NCBI GenBank assembly: GCA_002281485.1
Contig: NCGF01000023.1
Span: forward strand, 1 to 64,000
Length of the DNA stretch: 64,000 nucleotides
Origin: Sphingomonas sp. 28-66-16
GTDB lineage: Bacteria; Pseudomonadota; Alphaproteobacteria; Sphingomonadales; Sphingomonadaceae
Reading direction: 5' to 3'
Below the pieces are notes generated by a model. That model ran no database searches. It was not told where the DNA came from and saw only the letters and a program-made list of their open reading frames with translations. Made by a program: the position numbers and the translations under genes. How positions within the stretch are numbered: the stretch's first letter is position 1; each line of letters begins with the position of its first letter. Of the stretch, positions 7,754-17,100 are shown piece by piece.

Positions 7754-7789
7754 GCGCCACCACGGCGCAACGAAAACAAGCACCGTCGT

Positions 7790-7882
7790 CACCCTGAACT
7801 TGTTTCAGGGTCCATCGTGTCGCAAGGGCACTGCGGTCCGTGCCTGACGCACGGTGGATGCTGAAACGAGTTCAGCATGAGG
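7790..7882. repeat. Intergenic inverted-repeat element ahead of hom
   Basis: Two palindromes about 50 bases apart: CCCTGAACTTGTTTCAGGG at 7792-7810 and GCTGAAACGAGTTCAGC at 7860-7876. The hairpins share the half-site TGAAAC/GTTCA. This is the TCACCCTGAAC-type repetitive extragenic element that I know from sphingomonad and erythrobacter genomes. It ends only a few bases before the hom ribosome site, so it could affect the leader. Confidence 0.7.
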
Positions 7883-7899
7883 ACTGGATGGGGCCCGCC

Positions 7900-9189
7900 A
7901 TGACCAAACCGCTTCGCATTGCCCTTGCCGGACTCGGCACCGTTGGCGGTGGCGTCATTCGGCTGATCGATGCCAATCGCGATCTGATCGCGCGTCGCGC
8001 CGGGCGGACCATCGAGATCGTCGCCGTCTCCGCGCGTGACCGCGCCAAGGATCGCGGCGTCGACATCGGCCGCTTCGCCTGGGTCGACGATACGACGGCG
8101 CTGGGGCGGCTCGACGAGGTCGACGTCGTGGTCGAGCTGGTCGGCGGATCGGACGGGCCCGCGCTGACGCTCGCGCGCGCGACGCTCGCCGCGGGGAAGG
8201 GCTTCGTCACTGCCAATAAGGCGATGATCGCGCACCACGGCCTCGAACTCGCCCGTGCGGCGGAGGCGGCCAAAGTCGCGCTGAAGTTCGAAGCAGCCGT
8301 CGCGGGCGGCATCCCGGTGATCAAGGGCCTGCGCGAGGGCGCTGCCGCCAACGAGATCGCGCGCGTCTACGGCATCCTCAACGGCACCTGCAATTTCATC
8401 CTGTCGAAGATGGAGGCGGAAGGGCGCGACTTCGCCGACGTCCTCGGCGAGGCGCAGGCGCTTGGTTTTGCCGAGGCCGATCCGAGCTTCGACATCGACG
8501 GCGTCGATGCCGCGCACAAGCTCTCGATCCTTGCCAGCCTCGCCTTCGGGACCCAACCGGCATTCGGCGACGTCCGCGCGAGCGGGATTCGCGACGTGCT
8601 CGCCGCCGACATCGCCGAGGCGGCCGCGCTCGGCTATCGGATCAGGCTGCTCGGGATCGCCGAATCGACCCGTGACGGTTTGTTCCAGCGGGTCCACCCG
8701 CATCTCGTGCCGACCGGCCACCCGCTCGCGCACGTCATGGGGGCGACCAATGCCGTGGTGGCCGAGGGCAATTTCGTCGGGCGGCTGCTGTTCCAGGGCG
8801 CGGGCGCGGGCGACGGGCCGACCGCGAGCGCGGTCGTCGCCGATCTCATCGATATCGCCCGCGGTGAATATGGCCCGCCCTATGCGATGCCCGCCGCCGC
8901 GCTCGTCGCGCAGCATGCGGCCGATACCGGCGACCGGCTCGGCCGCGCCTATGTGCGCTTCACCGTCGCCGACAAGGTCGGCGTCCTCGCCGAGATCGCC
9001 GCGGCGATGCGCGATGCCGGCGTTTCGATCGAAAGCCTGATGCAGCGCGGTCGGGTGACCGACGGCAGCGTGCTCGTCGCGATCGTCACCCATGAGGGGC
9101 CCGAGCGCGCCATCGCCCGCGCGCTCGAGGCGCTGCGCGGTTCGCCCAGCCTCACCGGACAGCCGCTATGGATGCATATCCTGAGCTGA
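7900..9189 (+). CDS. hom: Homoserine dehydrogenase
   Basis: Converts aspartate semialdehyde to homoserine with NAD(P)H, on the route to Thr, Met and Ile. The 429-residue product has the N-terminal Rossmann motif ALAGLGTVGGGV, the catalytic-domain segments GILNGTCNFILSKM and FAEADPSFDIDGVDAAHKLS (which contains the family's conserved Asp and Lys), and a C-terminal ACT domain (VADKVGVLAEIAAAMRDAGV) for feedback control. The length is usual for the ACT-containing class. The start at 7900 (MTKPLR) was chosen as the common family start; ATG 7888 is also in frame. Confidence 0.96.
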   Translation: MTKPLRIALAGLGTVGGGVIRLIDANRDLIARRAGRTIEIVAVSARDRAKDRGVDIGRFAWVDDTTALGRLDEVDVVVELVGGSDGPALTLARATLAAGKGFVTANKAMIAHHGLELARAAEAAKVALKFEAAVAGGIPVIKGLREGAAANEIARVYGILNGTCNFILSKMEAEGRDFADVLGEAQALGFAEADPSFDIDGVDAAHKLSILASLAFGTQPAFGDVRASGIRDVLAADIAEAAALGYRIRLLGIAESTRDGLFQRVHPHLVPTGHPLAHVMGATNAVVAEGNFVGRLLFQGAGAGDGPTASAVVADLIDIARGEYGPPYAMPAAALVAQHAADTGDRLGRAYVRFTVADKVGVLAEIAAAMRDAGVSIESLMQRGRVTDGSVLVAIVTHEGPERAIARALEALRGSPSLTGQPLWMHILS

Positions 9190-9192
9190 GCG

Positions 9193-9552
9193 TCAGCGGG
9201 CGAGCGGCCGCAGACGGGCACCGGTGATGCCGTCGCCCCCGACCCGCGTCGAAGCATGGACCCCGACCGAGCCGCAGCCGATCAGGAACGGTCCCCGGTC
9301 CTGACACGGCGTCGTCCGGTGCTGGAGCCGCTGGCGTTCGGCTTCGACGCCTTCATGGCGGGGGTCGCCAAGGTCATAGTCGACGAAGGGCACGCGGTAG
9401 CGATCGGCGCGGCGGGCGCCGCAGACGATAATCGCTTCCGAATCGCCGGGCCGTTGGCATTCGACATCGGCGCGGGTCTTGGCGCGATAGGCAGCCAGCA
9501 CGCCGGACGCATCGGCCTCCGCCGCGATCAGAAAAACGAGTTCCAAAAGCAT
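9193..9552 (-). CDS. Small exported hypothetical protein
   Basis: The 119-residue product starts MLLELVFLIAAEADASG, a short hydrophobic N-terminus that may be a signal peptide. It then has RPGDSEAIIVCGARRADRYRVP, a pattern (I-V-C-G-R near Arg/Pro) that I know from many exported sphingomonad proteins of unknown role. A second Cys pair (PCQDRGPFLIGCG) suggests a disulphide. It lies convergent with hom, three bases past its stop. No function assigned. Confidence 0.6.
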   Translation of the reverse strand: MLLELVFLIAAEADASGVLAAYRAKTRADVECQRPGDSEAIIVCGARRADRYRVPFVDYDLGDPRHEGVEAERQRLQHRTTPCQDRGPFLIGCGSVGVHASTRVGGDGITGARLRPLAR

Positions 9553-9627
9553 CAGCCGCCCCCCCGCTACCGCGCGAACGTCGATCGCACCCGACCATGC
9601 CGGAAATCGCTGCAAACTCAACCCGAT

Positions 9628-10056
9628 TCAGTCGATCGGCGCGATCCCCAGCCGGCGCAGCTCGATTGCCGGACAGCGGTCCATCACGACCTGCAGCCCC
9701 GCCGCCTCGGCGCGCGCCGCAGCGGCCTCGTCGATCACCCCGAGCTGCATCCACACCGCCTTCGCGCCGATCGCGATCGCCTGATCGACCACAGCCCCCG
9801 CCGCCGCCGACTTGCGGAAGATATCGACCATATCGATCGGATCGCCGAGCTGGGCGAGATCGCGGAAGATGAATTCGCCGTGGAGATGTTCACCGGTGAT
9901 CTGCGGGTTGACCGGGATCACCCGATAACCATGCGCCTGCAGCGTCGCCATCACCTCATAGGAAGGGCGCTCGGGCCGATCCGACGCGCCGACCATCGCG
10001 ATCGTGCGGACGCTTTCGAGCAGGCGGCGGAGGTCGGCGTCAGTCGTCAGTGGCAT
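9628..10056 (-). CDS. CoA-binding domain protein (YccU-like)
   Basis: The 142-residue product carries one CoA-binding Rossmann fold: [21 protein letters not shown] (residues about 15-35), [17 protein letters not shown], then [21 protein letters not shown] and a final [11 protein letters not shown]. The family is widespread and binds CoA; its physiological role is unclear. The ribosome site GGGGAGG lies just before two adjacent ATGs (10059 and 10056). The start overlaps the 3' end of mrp by about 17-20 bases, so the two are probably one operon. Confidence 0.88.
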   Translation of the reverse strand: MPLTTDADLRRLLESVRTIAMVGASDRPERPSYEVMATLQAHGYRVIPVNPQITGEHLHGEFIFRDLAQLGDPIDMVDIFRKSAAAGAVVDQAIAIGAKAVWMQLGVIDEAAAARAEAAGLQVVMDRCPAIELRRLGIAPID

Positions 10057-11020
10057 CATGGCCTCCCCGATCGAGCCACGCCGCGATCCGGGTGGCGATC
10101 TGCATGAACGCGGTACGCTCGGGGCCGTTCCCGGTGACCGGCGGCAAGCCGCCGTCCGATCCGGTCCGGATCGCGATGTCGAGCGGTATCCGCCCGAGAA
10201 AGGGGATATCGAGCGCGGCCGCAGCCGCCTCGGCGCCACCGCGCCCGAACGGATCGGAGATCGCACCGCAGCTCGGGCAGGCATAGCCCGCCATATTCTC
10301 GACGAGCCCGATGATCGGCACGCCCGCCTTGGCGAACAGGTCGATCGCCCGGCGCGCGTCGATCAGCGCGAGGTCCTGCGGCGTCGAGACGATCACCACC
10401 CCGGTCGGCCGGTGCTTCTGGATCATCGTCAGCTGGACGTCGCCAGTGCCCGGCGGCATATCGACCACCAGCGTGTCGGCGTTGCCCCACGCCGCATCGA
10501 CGAGCTGACCAAGCGCGCCTGCCGCCATCGGCCCGCGCCAGGCGATCGCCTGATCGGCCGCGACGAGCTGCCCCATCGACAGCAGCGACACGCCGAACGG
10601 CGTCGGCACCGGTTGGAGCAATTTGTCCTGCGCGGTCGGGCGGCTCCCTTCCACCCCCATCAGCTTGGGTTGCGATGGGCCATAGATATCGGCGTCGACC
10701 AGCCCGACCTGCCGCCCCAGCTGTTGCAGCGCGATCGCCAGATTCGCCGAAACGGTCGATTTGCCGACGCCGCCCTTGCCGCTCGCCACCGCGATCAGCC
10801 GCCGCTCGATGCGCTGGCTGGTCTGGGCGATTCGCACCTCGCGGATGCCCGGCAACGCCGCCACCGCTGCGCGGACGGCCGCCTCCATTTCGGCGCGCTG
10901 GGCAGGATCGAGCCCGCTGACGTCGAGAATGATGCTCGCACGGCCCTCCTCGAGCCGGGCCGTCGCCCGCGCCCCGGCGATCGGCGCCAGCGCCGCCGTC
11001 ACTGTCGATAATTCGGTCAT
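10040..11020 (-). CDS. mrp: Mrp/ApbC iron-sulphur cluster carrier ATPase
   Basis: The 326-residue product has an N-terminal MIP18-like domain (about residues 1-85, ending near [11 protein letters not shown]). A ParA/MinD-type P-loop with the deviant Walker [10 protein letters not shown] (about 99-107) follows, then [13 protein letters not shown] and a Walker B-like [17 protein letters not shown]. The C-terminal CPSCG is the Fe-S binding CxxC that carries a bridging [4Fe-4S] cluster. It acts in the cytoplasm as a scaffold for Fe-S assembly. The start at 11020 (MTELSTV) was picked over an earlier one because the earlier frame reads as non-coding. Confidence 0.93.
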   Translation of the reverse strand: MTELSTVTAALAPIAGARATARLEEGRASIILDVSGLDPAQRAEMEAAVRAAVAALPGIREVRIAQTSQRIERRLIAVASGKGGVGKSTVSANLAIALQQLGRQVGLVDADIYGPSQPKLMGVEGSRPTAQDKLLQPVPTPFGVSLLSMGQLVAADQAIAWRGPMAAGALGQLVDAAWGNADTLVVDMPPGTGDVQLTMIQKHRPTGVVIVSTPQDLALIDARRAIDLFAKAGVPIIGLVENMAGYACPSCGAISDPFGRGGAEAAAAALDIPFLGRIPLDIAIRTGSDGGLPPVTGNGPERTAFMQIATRIAAWLDRGGHDATDD

Positions 11021-11090
11021 CACTACGCCATTAGGGCGGTGTACGCCGGTTGCCACTGTTTTTCCCGCGTGAGACACCTATAAAGGGCGC

Positions 11091-12194
11091 ATGACGATCC
11101 GATCGGCCTGGCTGCAGCGCCTCTCCACCCTGATGACAGAAAAACCCAAAAGCCCTTGGGGCGGCGGCGGCGGCAGTGACGACGGCCCGCGAAATCCGTG
11201 GGCTGTGCCCCCGGGGGGCGGTCGTCCGCGCGGCGCCAAGCCGACGGCGCTCGACGAGTTCATCCGGCGTGCGCGCGGTTCGGGCGGCGGCGGTGGCGGC
11301 GGTGGCGGCTTTTCGGGTTTCCCGAGCGGGCGCGGCAGCACCACGATCTGGCTGATCGGCGTCGGCCTGATCGTGCTGCTGTGGATCGTCTTCACGAGCA
11401 TTCATCCGATCGCGCCGCAGCAGCGCGGCGTCGTCACCTTTTTCGGACGCTACGCGGGCACGCTCGATCCGGGCATCCAATTCACGCTGCCGGCGCCGAT
11501 CGCGACGGTGACCAAGGTCGACGTCCAGGCAATCCGGACCGAGGATTTTCCGGAGGCAGCCGGGGAAAATCTGATGCTCACGGGCGATCAGAACATCATC
11601 GATCTGGCATATTCGGTACGCTGGGATATCGGCGATCCGCAGGACTATATCTATCAGATCAAGGATCCCAAGCAGACCGTCCGCGCCACCGCCGAAAGCG
11701 CGATGCGCGCGATCGTCGCCACCGTCACGCTCGACGAGGCGATCGGCGAAGGCCGCAGCCGGATCGAGGCGCGCGTCCAGAATCTGATGCAGTCGATTCT
11801 CGACGAATATAATGCCGGCGTCCGCGTCCAGGGCATCGCCATCAAGCAGGCCGATCCGCCCACCAAGGTGATCGACGACTTCAAGCGGGTCAGCGCCGCC
11901 CAGCAGGAAGCGCAATCGAACCTCAACGAGGCGCGCACCTATGCCCAGCAGGTCACCGCGCGCGCCCAGGCGGAAGCCGCACAGTTCGATCTCGCCTATG
12001 AACAATATCGCCTGGCGCCCGAGGTGACGCGCCGGCGCATGTATTATGAAACGATGGAAGCCGTGCTCGCCAAGAACAACAAGACGATCGTCGAGACCCC
12101 GGGTGTGGTGCCCTATCTGCCCCTCCCGGCGACGGGCGCCAAAGCACCGCAACCGACCACGCCGCCGGTGGCGATGCAGGGAGGCGACCAGTGA
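11091..12194 (+). CDS. hflK: FtsH modulator HflK
   Basis: The 367-residue product has a Gly-rich N-terminal cytoplasmic part (GGGGG runs at about residues 20-75), one membrane helix (TTIWLIGVGLIVLLWIVF) and an SPFH/band-7 domain in the periplasm (QRGVVTFFGRYAGTLDPG through LDEAIGEGRSRIEARVQ), then a long helical region to a Pro-rich tail. HflK with HflC encloses the FtsH protease and controls its access to membrane proteins. The GTG start of hflC overlaps its stop. The start at 11091 has an AAGGG site; ATG 11133 is also possible. Confidence 0.94.
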   Translation: MTIRSAWLQRLSTLMTEKPKSPWGGGGGSDDGPRNPWAVPPGGGRPRGAKPTALDEFIRRARGSGGGGGGGGGFSGFPSGRGSTTIWLIGVGLIVLLWIVFTSIHPIAPQQRGVVTFFGRYAGTLDPGIQFTLPAPIATVTKVDVQAIRTEDFPEAAGENLMLTGDQNIIDLAYSVRWDIGDPQDYIYQIKDPKQTVRATAESAMRAIVATVTLDEAIGEGRSRIEARVQNLMQSILDEYNAGVRVQGIAIKQADPPTKVIDDFKRVSAAQQEAQSNLNEARTYAQQVTARAQAEAAQFDLAYEQYRLAPEVTRRRMYYETMEAVLAKNNKTIVETPGVVPYLPLPATGAKAPQPTTPPVAMQGGDQ

Positions 12195-13066
12195 ACGCCA
12201 CCCTGTTCCGCAATCCCATCGGTCTTGGCATCATCGCGCTGCTGTTGCTGATCCTCGCCGCCAGCAGCGTGGCGATCGTCCCCGAAACCGAACAGGCGGT
12301 GATCCTGCGCTTCGAAGTGCCGGTGCGTACCGTCAATGTCTGGCGGCCCAACCAGCCGTTCGGCAAGACCGGCGCCGGGCTGATCGCGCGAATCCCCTTC
12401 GTCGACAAGATCGTCTGGGTGGACAAGCGCGTGCTCGATGTCGATCTCGATAACCAGCAGGTGCTGTCGACCGATCAGCTCCGGCTCGAGGTCGATGCCT
12501 TTGCCCGCTTCCGGATCATCGATCCGCTCAAGGCGGTCAATTCGACCGGCAGCACCTCGGCAACCGAGGAGCGCGTCGCCGAACAGCTGCGCCCGCTGCT
12601 CGGCTCGGCGCTGCGCAACGAGCTCGGCAAGCGCCAGTTCGCGGCGCTGCTCAGCCCCGAGCGCGGCCAGGTGATGGACAATATCCAGAGCAGTCTGCAG
12701 ACGCTGGCGAGCCAATATGGTGTCCAGATCGTCGACGTTCGAATCAAGCATGCCGATCTCCCCGACGGCAGTCCGCTCGAAAGCGCGCTCAACCGGATGC
12801 GCACCGCGCGCCAGCAGCAAGCGGCGACGATCCGGGCCCAAGGCCAGAAATCAGCGCAGATCATCCGCGCCGAGGCCGATGCCGATGCTTCGAAAATCTA
12901 TGCGCAAAGCTTCAACAAGGACGCCGATTTCTACGATTTCTATCGGGCGATGCAGTCCTATCGGCAGACCTTTGGGGCCGACGGCAACACCCCGTCGGGC
13001 GAGACATCGATCATTCTTTCGCCCAATAACGAGTATCTGAAGCAGTTCATGGGTCGCAAACGCTGA
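12191..13066 (+). CDS. hflC: FtsH modulator HflC
   Basis: Partner of HflK, with 291 residues and a GTG start overlapping the hflK stop by four bases. An N-terminal membrane helix (LGIIALLLLILAASSVAIV) leads to the SPFH domain: EQAVILRFEVPVRT, then VDKRVLDVDLDNQQVLSTDQ. Further on come GVQIVDVRIKHADLP and the helical segment IRAEADADASKIYAQSF. The usual HflC length is about 290-330, so the gene is complete. degP follows 84 bases downstream on the same strand, a common grouping of envelope quality-control genes. Confidence 0.95.
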   Translation: MNATLFRNPIGLGIIALLLLILAASSVAIVPETEQAVILRFEVPVRTVNVWRPNQPFGKTGAGLIARIPFVDKIVWVDKRVLDVDLDNQQVLSTDQLRLEVDAFARFRIIDPLKAVNSTGSTSATEERVAEQLRPLLGSALRNELGKRQFAALLSPERGQVMDNIQSSLQTLASQYGVQIVDVRIKHADLPDGSPLESALNRMRTARQQQAATIRAQGQKSAQIIRAEADADASKIYAQSFNKDADFYDFYRAMQSYRQTFGADGNTPSGETSIILSPNNEYLKQFMGRKR

Positions 13067-13150
13067 CAATCGGTTCATATTCAATCACCGTTCAGGCTGG
13101 CTGGGCATAAGCAGCCCGGCATGCGACCGCCAAGAGAGGAATAGATCAAC

Positions 13151-14683
13151 GTGCGTTACGCTTACGCCATTACCGGAGCCCTGTTGCTAGGCGGTGCCGC
13201 CGCCACCATGGCGCTCCAGCCCCCCGCCGGCGCCCAGACCGCCCAGAACGAGCCGACCGTCATGGCCTCGGTGGTACCGCGTGCCGGCGCTCCGCTTAGC
13301 TTTGCCGATCTCGTCGCCCGGCTGCAGCCGGCGGTGGTCAATATCTCGACCAAGCAGAGCATCAAGGTCCAGCAGCAGCCCAATCCGTTTGCCGGCACGC
13401 CGTTCGGCGAATTGTTCAACCAGTTCAACGGTGGCCAGCCGGGCGGCGGCAGCGGCGCGCCGATCGTGCGCGAGGCGCAGTCGCTGGGATCGGGCTTCCT
13501 GATCTCGCCCGACGGCTATGTCGTCACCAACAATCACGTCATCGCCGCCGGCGCCAAGGGCGCGACGGTCGATTCGATCACGGTGATCCTCACCGATCGC
13601 AAGGAATACAAGGCCAAGCTGGTCGGCAAGGACCCGGCCTCTGATCTCGCGCTGCTCAAGATCGACGCGACCAACCTGCCCTTCGTCAAGTTCGGCGATT
13701 CGACCAAGGCGCGAGTCGGCGACTGGGTGGTGGCGATCGGCAACCCGTTCGGGCTGGGCTCGACCGTCACGGCCGGGATCGTCTCGGCGCTCCACCGCGT
13801 GACCGGGGCCGGCGCCTATGATCGCTTCATCCAGACCGATGCGTCGATCAACCAGGGCAATTCGGGCGGCCCGATGTTCGATCTCAACGGCAATGTGATC
13901 GGCATCAATTCGCAGATCCTGTCGCCATCGGGCGGCAATGTCGGCATCGGCTTCGCGATTCCCGCCGAGGATGCCAAGCCGGTGATCGACACGCTGATGA
14001 AGGGCATTCCGGTCAAGCGCGGCTATCTCGGCGTCGGCATCCAGCCGGTGACCGAGGATATCGCCGCCGCGCTGGGCCTGCCCAAGGACAAGGGTGAGCT
14101 GATCTCGCGGATCGAGCCCGGCCAGGCCGCCGACAAGGCGGGCCTCAAGCAGGGCGACGTCGTCGTGCGCGTCGATGGCCGCGAGGTCACCCCCGATCAG
14201 ACGCTCAGCTATCTCGTCGCCAGCGCGAAGCCCGGCACGGCGGTGAAGCTCGACGTGATGCGCGACGGCAAGCCGGTGTCGGTGACGGCGACGGTCGGCA
14301 CCCGTCCGTCGGAGGAATCGCTTGCCTCGCTCGGCCAGGACGACGAGTCGGCGATGCCCGACGAGGATCAGTCGCAGGCGCAGGGCGCCAACGCGCTGGG
14401 CGTCGCGGTCACCGAGCTGACCCCGCAGATCGCCCAGGCGATCGGGGTCGATTCGGCCGCGCATGGCGTCGTCATCACCTCGGTCGATCCGGCCAGTGAT
14501 GCGGCGCAAAAGGGACTGCGGCGCGGCGACCTGATCGTCTCGATCGATCGTCAGCCGGTGATGCGCGCCGGCGACATCGCCAGGCTGGTGGCCGAGGCGA
14601 AGGCAGCCGGCCGGTCGACCCTGCTCGTCTTCCGCCAGCGCGGCCGGGTGCCGGGCGGCTTCGTCGCGGTCAAGATCAAGTAA
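13151..14683 (+). CDS. degP: DegP/HtrA-type periplasmic serine protease
   Basis: The 510-residue product (GTG start) has a signal peptide (YAITGALLLGGAAATMAL), a trypsin-like domain and two PDZ domains. The catalytic triad is visible: His in VVTNNHVIA, Asp in ASDLALLKID and Ser in NQGNSGGPMFDL. PDZ1 begins near RGYLGVGIQPV and PDZ2 near GVAVTELTPQIAQAIG. It degrades or refolds misfolded envelope proteins in the periplasm. Downstream of hflKC, it ends in a strong terminator. Confidence 0.96.
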   Translation: MRYAYAITGALLLGGAAATMALQPPAGAQTAQNEPTVMASVVPRAGAPLSFADLVARLQPAVVNISTKQSIKVQQQPNPFAGTPFGELFNQFNGGQPGGGSGAPIVREAQSLGSGFLISPDGYVVTNNHVIAAGAKGATVDSITVILTDRKEYKAKLVGKDPASDLALLKIDATNLPFVKFGDSTKARVGDWVVAIGNPFGLGSTVTAGIVSALHRVTGAGAYDRFIQTDASINQGNSGGPMFDLNGNVIGINSQILSPSGGNVGIGFAIPAEDAKPVIDTLMKGIPVKRGYLGVGIQPVTEDIAAALGLPKDKGELISRIEPGQAADKAGLKQGDVVVRVDGREVTPDQTLSYLVASAKPGTAVKLDVMRDGKPVSVTATVGTRPSEESLASLGQDDESAMPDEDQSQAQGANALGVAVTELTPQIAQAIGVDSAAHGVVITSVDPASDAAQKGLRRGDLIVSIDRQPVMRAGDIARLVAEAKAAGRSTLLVFRQRGRVPGGFVAVKIK

Positions 14684-14709
14684 GCGCCCCCCATCGGGGT
14701 TTCGCGAAG

Positions 14710-14742
14710 CGCCGCCCGGTCACGCCGACCGAGCGGCGTTTT
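14710..14742 (+). terminator. Rho-independent terminator after degP
   Basis: A twelve-base-pair hairpin with one mismatch: CGCCGCCCGGTC, loop ACGCC, then GACCGAGCGGCG, followed by TTTT at 14739-14742. It lies 27 bases past the degP stop. Confidence 0.8.
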
Positions 14743-14805
14743 CGCGTCTATCGTCGCGCGACCAAAGCCGCGATGGAGCGTCCACATCTGATCGGTATCA
14801 ATCGG

Positions 14806-14869
14806 CATTGCGAGCGCAGCAAAGCAATGGGTTCGGGCGCGGCTGGATTGCATCGCTATGCTCGCAATG
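14806..14869. repeat. CATTGCGAGCG-type inverted repeat
   Basis: The left arm CATTGCGAGCGCAGCAAAG (from 14806) pairs with the right arm that ends GCTATGCTCGCAATG at 14869. The arms are imperfect and the loop is about 15 bases. The element belongs to the widespread proteobacterial repeat with ends CATTGCGAGCG/CGCTCGCAATG, which folds into a long hairpin. It lies between the degP terminator and the HerA-like gene. Confidence 0.75.
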
Positions 14870-14924
14870 ACGATTCAATTCTTGGGCACGATGCTCTAAC
14901 AAGCAGCATCATCGGGGAGGCATT

Positions 14925-16577
14925 ATGGCAGACGGCAGCATCTTCATCGGCGCGGGCCCGGGCGGCGACAAGCCCCAGCAGCTCGAACTCAAGCGTGCCA
15001 ACCGCCACGGCCTGATCGCCGGCGCGACGGGCACCGGCAAGACCGTGACGATCCAGGGCATCATCGAGGGCTTTTCGGCAGCCGGCGTGCCCAGCTTCGT
15101 CGCCGATGTGAAGGGCGATCTTTCGGGGCTGGCGATGGCCGGCTCGGCGACCACCAAGACCCATGAGATCTTCGCCAATCGCGCGAAGGAGATCGGTTAC
15201 GACGGCTGGACCTATGCCGACAATCCCGTGCAATTCTGGGACCTGTTCGGCGCGCAGGGCCATCCGATCCGCACCACCATTTCCGAAATGGGGCCGCTGC
15301 TGCTCGCGCGGCTGATGGACTTGAACGAGGTGCAGGAAGGCGTTCTGACGATCGCCTTCACCGTCGCCGACAAGGAAGGGCTGCTGCTGCTCGACCTCGA
15401 CGATCTCCAGGCGATGCTCGCGCATTGCGCCGAGCGCGCCGACGAGCTGACGACCACCTATGGCAATGTCTCGAAACAGTCGATCGGCACGATCCAGCGC
15501 TCGCTGCTCCAGCTGCGCAGCCAGGGCGGCGAGCATTTCTTCGGCGAGCCCGCGCTGACGATGGGCGATTTCATCGGTTGCGACGACAAGGGGCGCGGCA
15601 TCGTCAACATCCTCGCCGCCGACAAATTGATGCAGAGCCCGAAACTCTACGCGACCTTCCTGCTCTGGCTGATGAGCGAATTGTTCGAGCATCTCCCCGA
15701 GGTGGGCGATCCCGAAAAGCCGGTGCTCGTGTTCTTCTTCGACGAGGCGCATCTGCTGTTCGCGGATGCCCCCAAGGCGCTGCTCGACAAGGTCACCCAG
15801 GTGGTCCGGCTGATCCGGTCGAAGGGGGTCGGCATCTATTTCATCACCCAGAACCCGATCGACATTCCCGATACCGTGGCCGGGCAGCTCGGCAACCGCG
15901 TCCAGCACGCGCTGCGTGCCTTCACCCCGCGCGATCAGGCGGCGGTGAAATCGGCGGCGACGACCTTTCGCGCCAATCCCGGCGTCGATGTCGAGACGGT
16001 GATCACCGAGCTCAAGGTGGGCGAGGCGCTGGTTTCGCTGCTCCAGCCCGATGGCGCGCCCTCGCCCGTCGAACGCACGCTGATCAAGCCGCCCGCCTCG
16101 CGGGTCGGCCCGGTTACGCCGCAGGAACGCGCGATCATGATCCAGACCGATGCGATCGGCGCCAAATATGATGTGCTGGTCGATGCCGAATCGGCCGAGG
16201 AGCTGCTGTCGGCCAAGGCCAAGGAGGCGAGCGCCGCCGCCGCCGAGGCCAAGGCAAAAAGCGATGCCGACAAGGCCGCCGCCGCGCAGGCCAAGGACGA
16301 TGCCCGCGCCGCCAAGGAAGCCGAGCGCGCGCGCCTCGCCGCGGCGCGCGACGACGAGCGTCAGCAGCGCGAGGCGGCGCGCGCCGCCGCCAACTCGCCG
16401 TGGAACAAGATCGCCACCACCGCCGCGCGCACCGCTACCTCGACGATCACCCGCCAGGTCGCCAATGAAGTGGCGAAGCAGGTATTCGGCACCGCGTCGC
16501 GTCGCGGATCGAGCAGCGGCGGCATCGTCGGCGGGCTCGTGCGCGGCGTGCTGGGGGGACTCTTCAAAGGGCGGTGA
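14925..16577 (+). CDS. HerA-like ATPase, DUF853 family (YjgR-like)
   Basis: The 550-residue product has a Walker A motif GATGTGKTVT (about residues 33-42), a Walker B segment PVLVFFFDEAHLLF and a sensor-like region FITQNPIDIPDTVAGQLGN. It fits the DUF853/HerA helicase-like C-terminal ATPase family, of which E. coli YjgR is a member of unknown role. From about residue 425 an Ala/Lys/Glu-rich coiled coil runs for 60-70 residues. The end is Gly-rich (SSSGGIVGGLVRGVLGGLF) and could touch a membrane. It is a single gene, not paired with NurA, so end-resection as in archaea is not indicated. Confidence 0.88.
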   Translation: MADGSIFIGAGPGGDKPQQLELKRANRHGLIAGATGTGKTVTIQGIIEGFSAAGVPSFVADVKGDLSGLAMAGSATTKTHEIFANRAKEIGYDGWTYADNPVQFWDLFGAQGHPIRTTISEMGPLLLARLMDLNEVQEGVLTIAFTVADKEGLLLLDLDDLQAMLAHCAERADELTTTYGNVSKQSIGTIQRSLLQLRSQGGEHFFGEPALTMGDFIGCDDKGRGIVNILAADKLMQSPKLYATFLLWLMSELFEHLPEVGDPEKPVLVFFFDEAHLLFADAPKALLDKVTQVVRLIRSKGVGIYFITQNPIDIPDTVAGQLGNRVQHALRAFTPRDQAAVKSAATTFRANPGVDVETVITELKVGEALVSLLQPDGAPSPVERTLIKPPASRVGPVTPQERAIMIQTDAIGAKYDVLVDAESAEELLSAKAKEASAAAAEAKAKSDADKAAAAQAKDDARAAKEAERARLAAARDDERQQREAARAAANSPWNKIATTAARTATSTITRQVANEVAKQVFGTASRRGSSSGGIVGGLVRGVLGGLFKGR

Positions 16578-17100
16578 AAGCGGCGGTTGGCGGGCCCCCT
16601 GGCGCGCTTTCGCCCGCTCGACGCCGGCAAGGCGATCGATACCATAAGTCTTGGAATGTCGTGAACATTCGGTGTGAAGCCAGCCGTCAGGCCTCACGCT
16701 TCTGAGGGAAGCGCCTATGTCACCGCGCGCCGCAAGCTGGCGCGGCATTGCCGGAAGTTGCCGATGCGGCACGTCCTGGCGCCGGCAGATGCGGCAATCG
16801 CCGCGCTGACGCAGGCGCGCTGGACAAATGGATGCTAAGCCGTCAGCCTCTGGTCAGATGCATTCATGACGACGAATTTGGCTCCCTTTTCTACCGCACC
16901 AAGCAGTCAATTCGATAATAATGGTTAACTTACAATTTCTTAATGCTGTGCAAAAGAGGCTCTAAGATCTGCTTTCCGCAAGGACGTGCAGGTTCATGGC
17001 CCGCCTTCTGCACCATGGCGCCACGCGGGAACGGGTGGCATGATGGCGCCATGTCGCTGCCAATCGCTTCCGTCGCCAACCGCTGCCCGGCCCGCTGGCG
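16578..17100. other. 523-base gap, no convincing gene
   Basis: The gap contains an AT-rich stretch (about 16850-16965) unlike its surroundings, a short hairpin CCTCA/TGAGG at 16692-16707, and two copies of ATGGCGCCA on either side of 17035. A 54-codon open frame from GTG 16674 to TAA 16836-16838 is basic in the middle (VTARRKLARHCRKLPMRHVL), but its reality is doubtful. No RNA gene was recognised. Confidence 0.4.

Noticed and set aside
14856-16772. Minus-strand frame of 638 codons antisense to the HerA-like gene
   Set aside because: Composition is Arg/Gly-rich with no domain; the plus strand has clear Walker motifs.
16674-16838. 54-codon frame with GTG start in the gap
   Set aside because: A basic centre is visible but there is no ribosome site or known family, so it is mentioned only in the gap entry.
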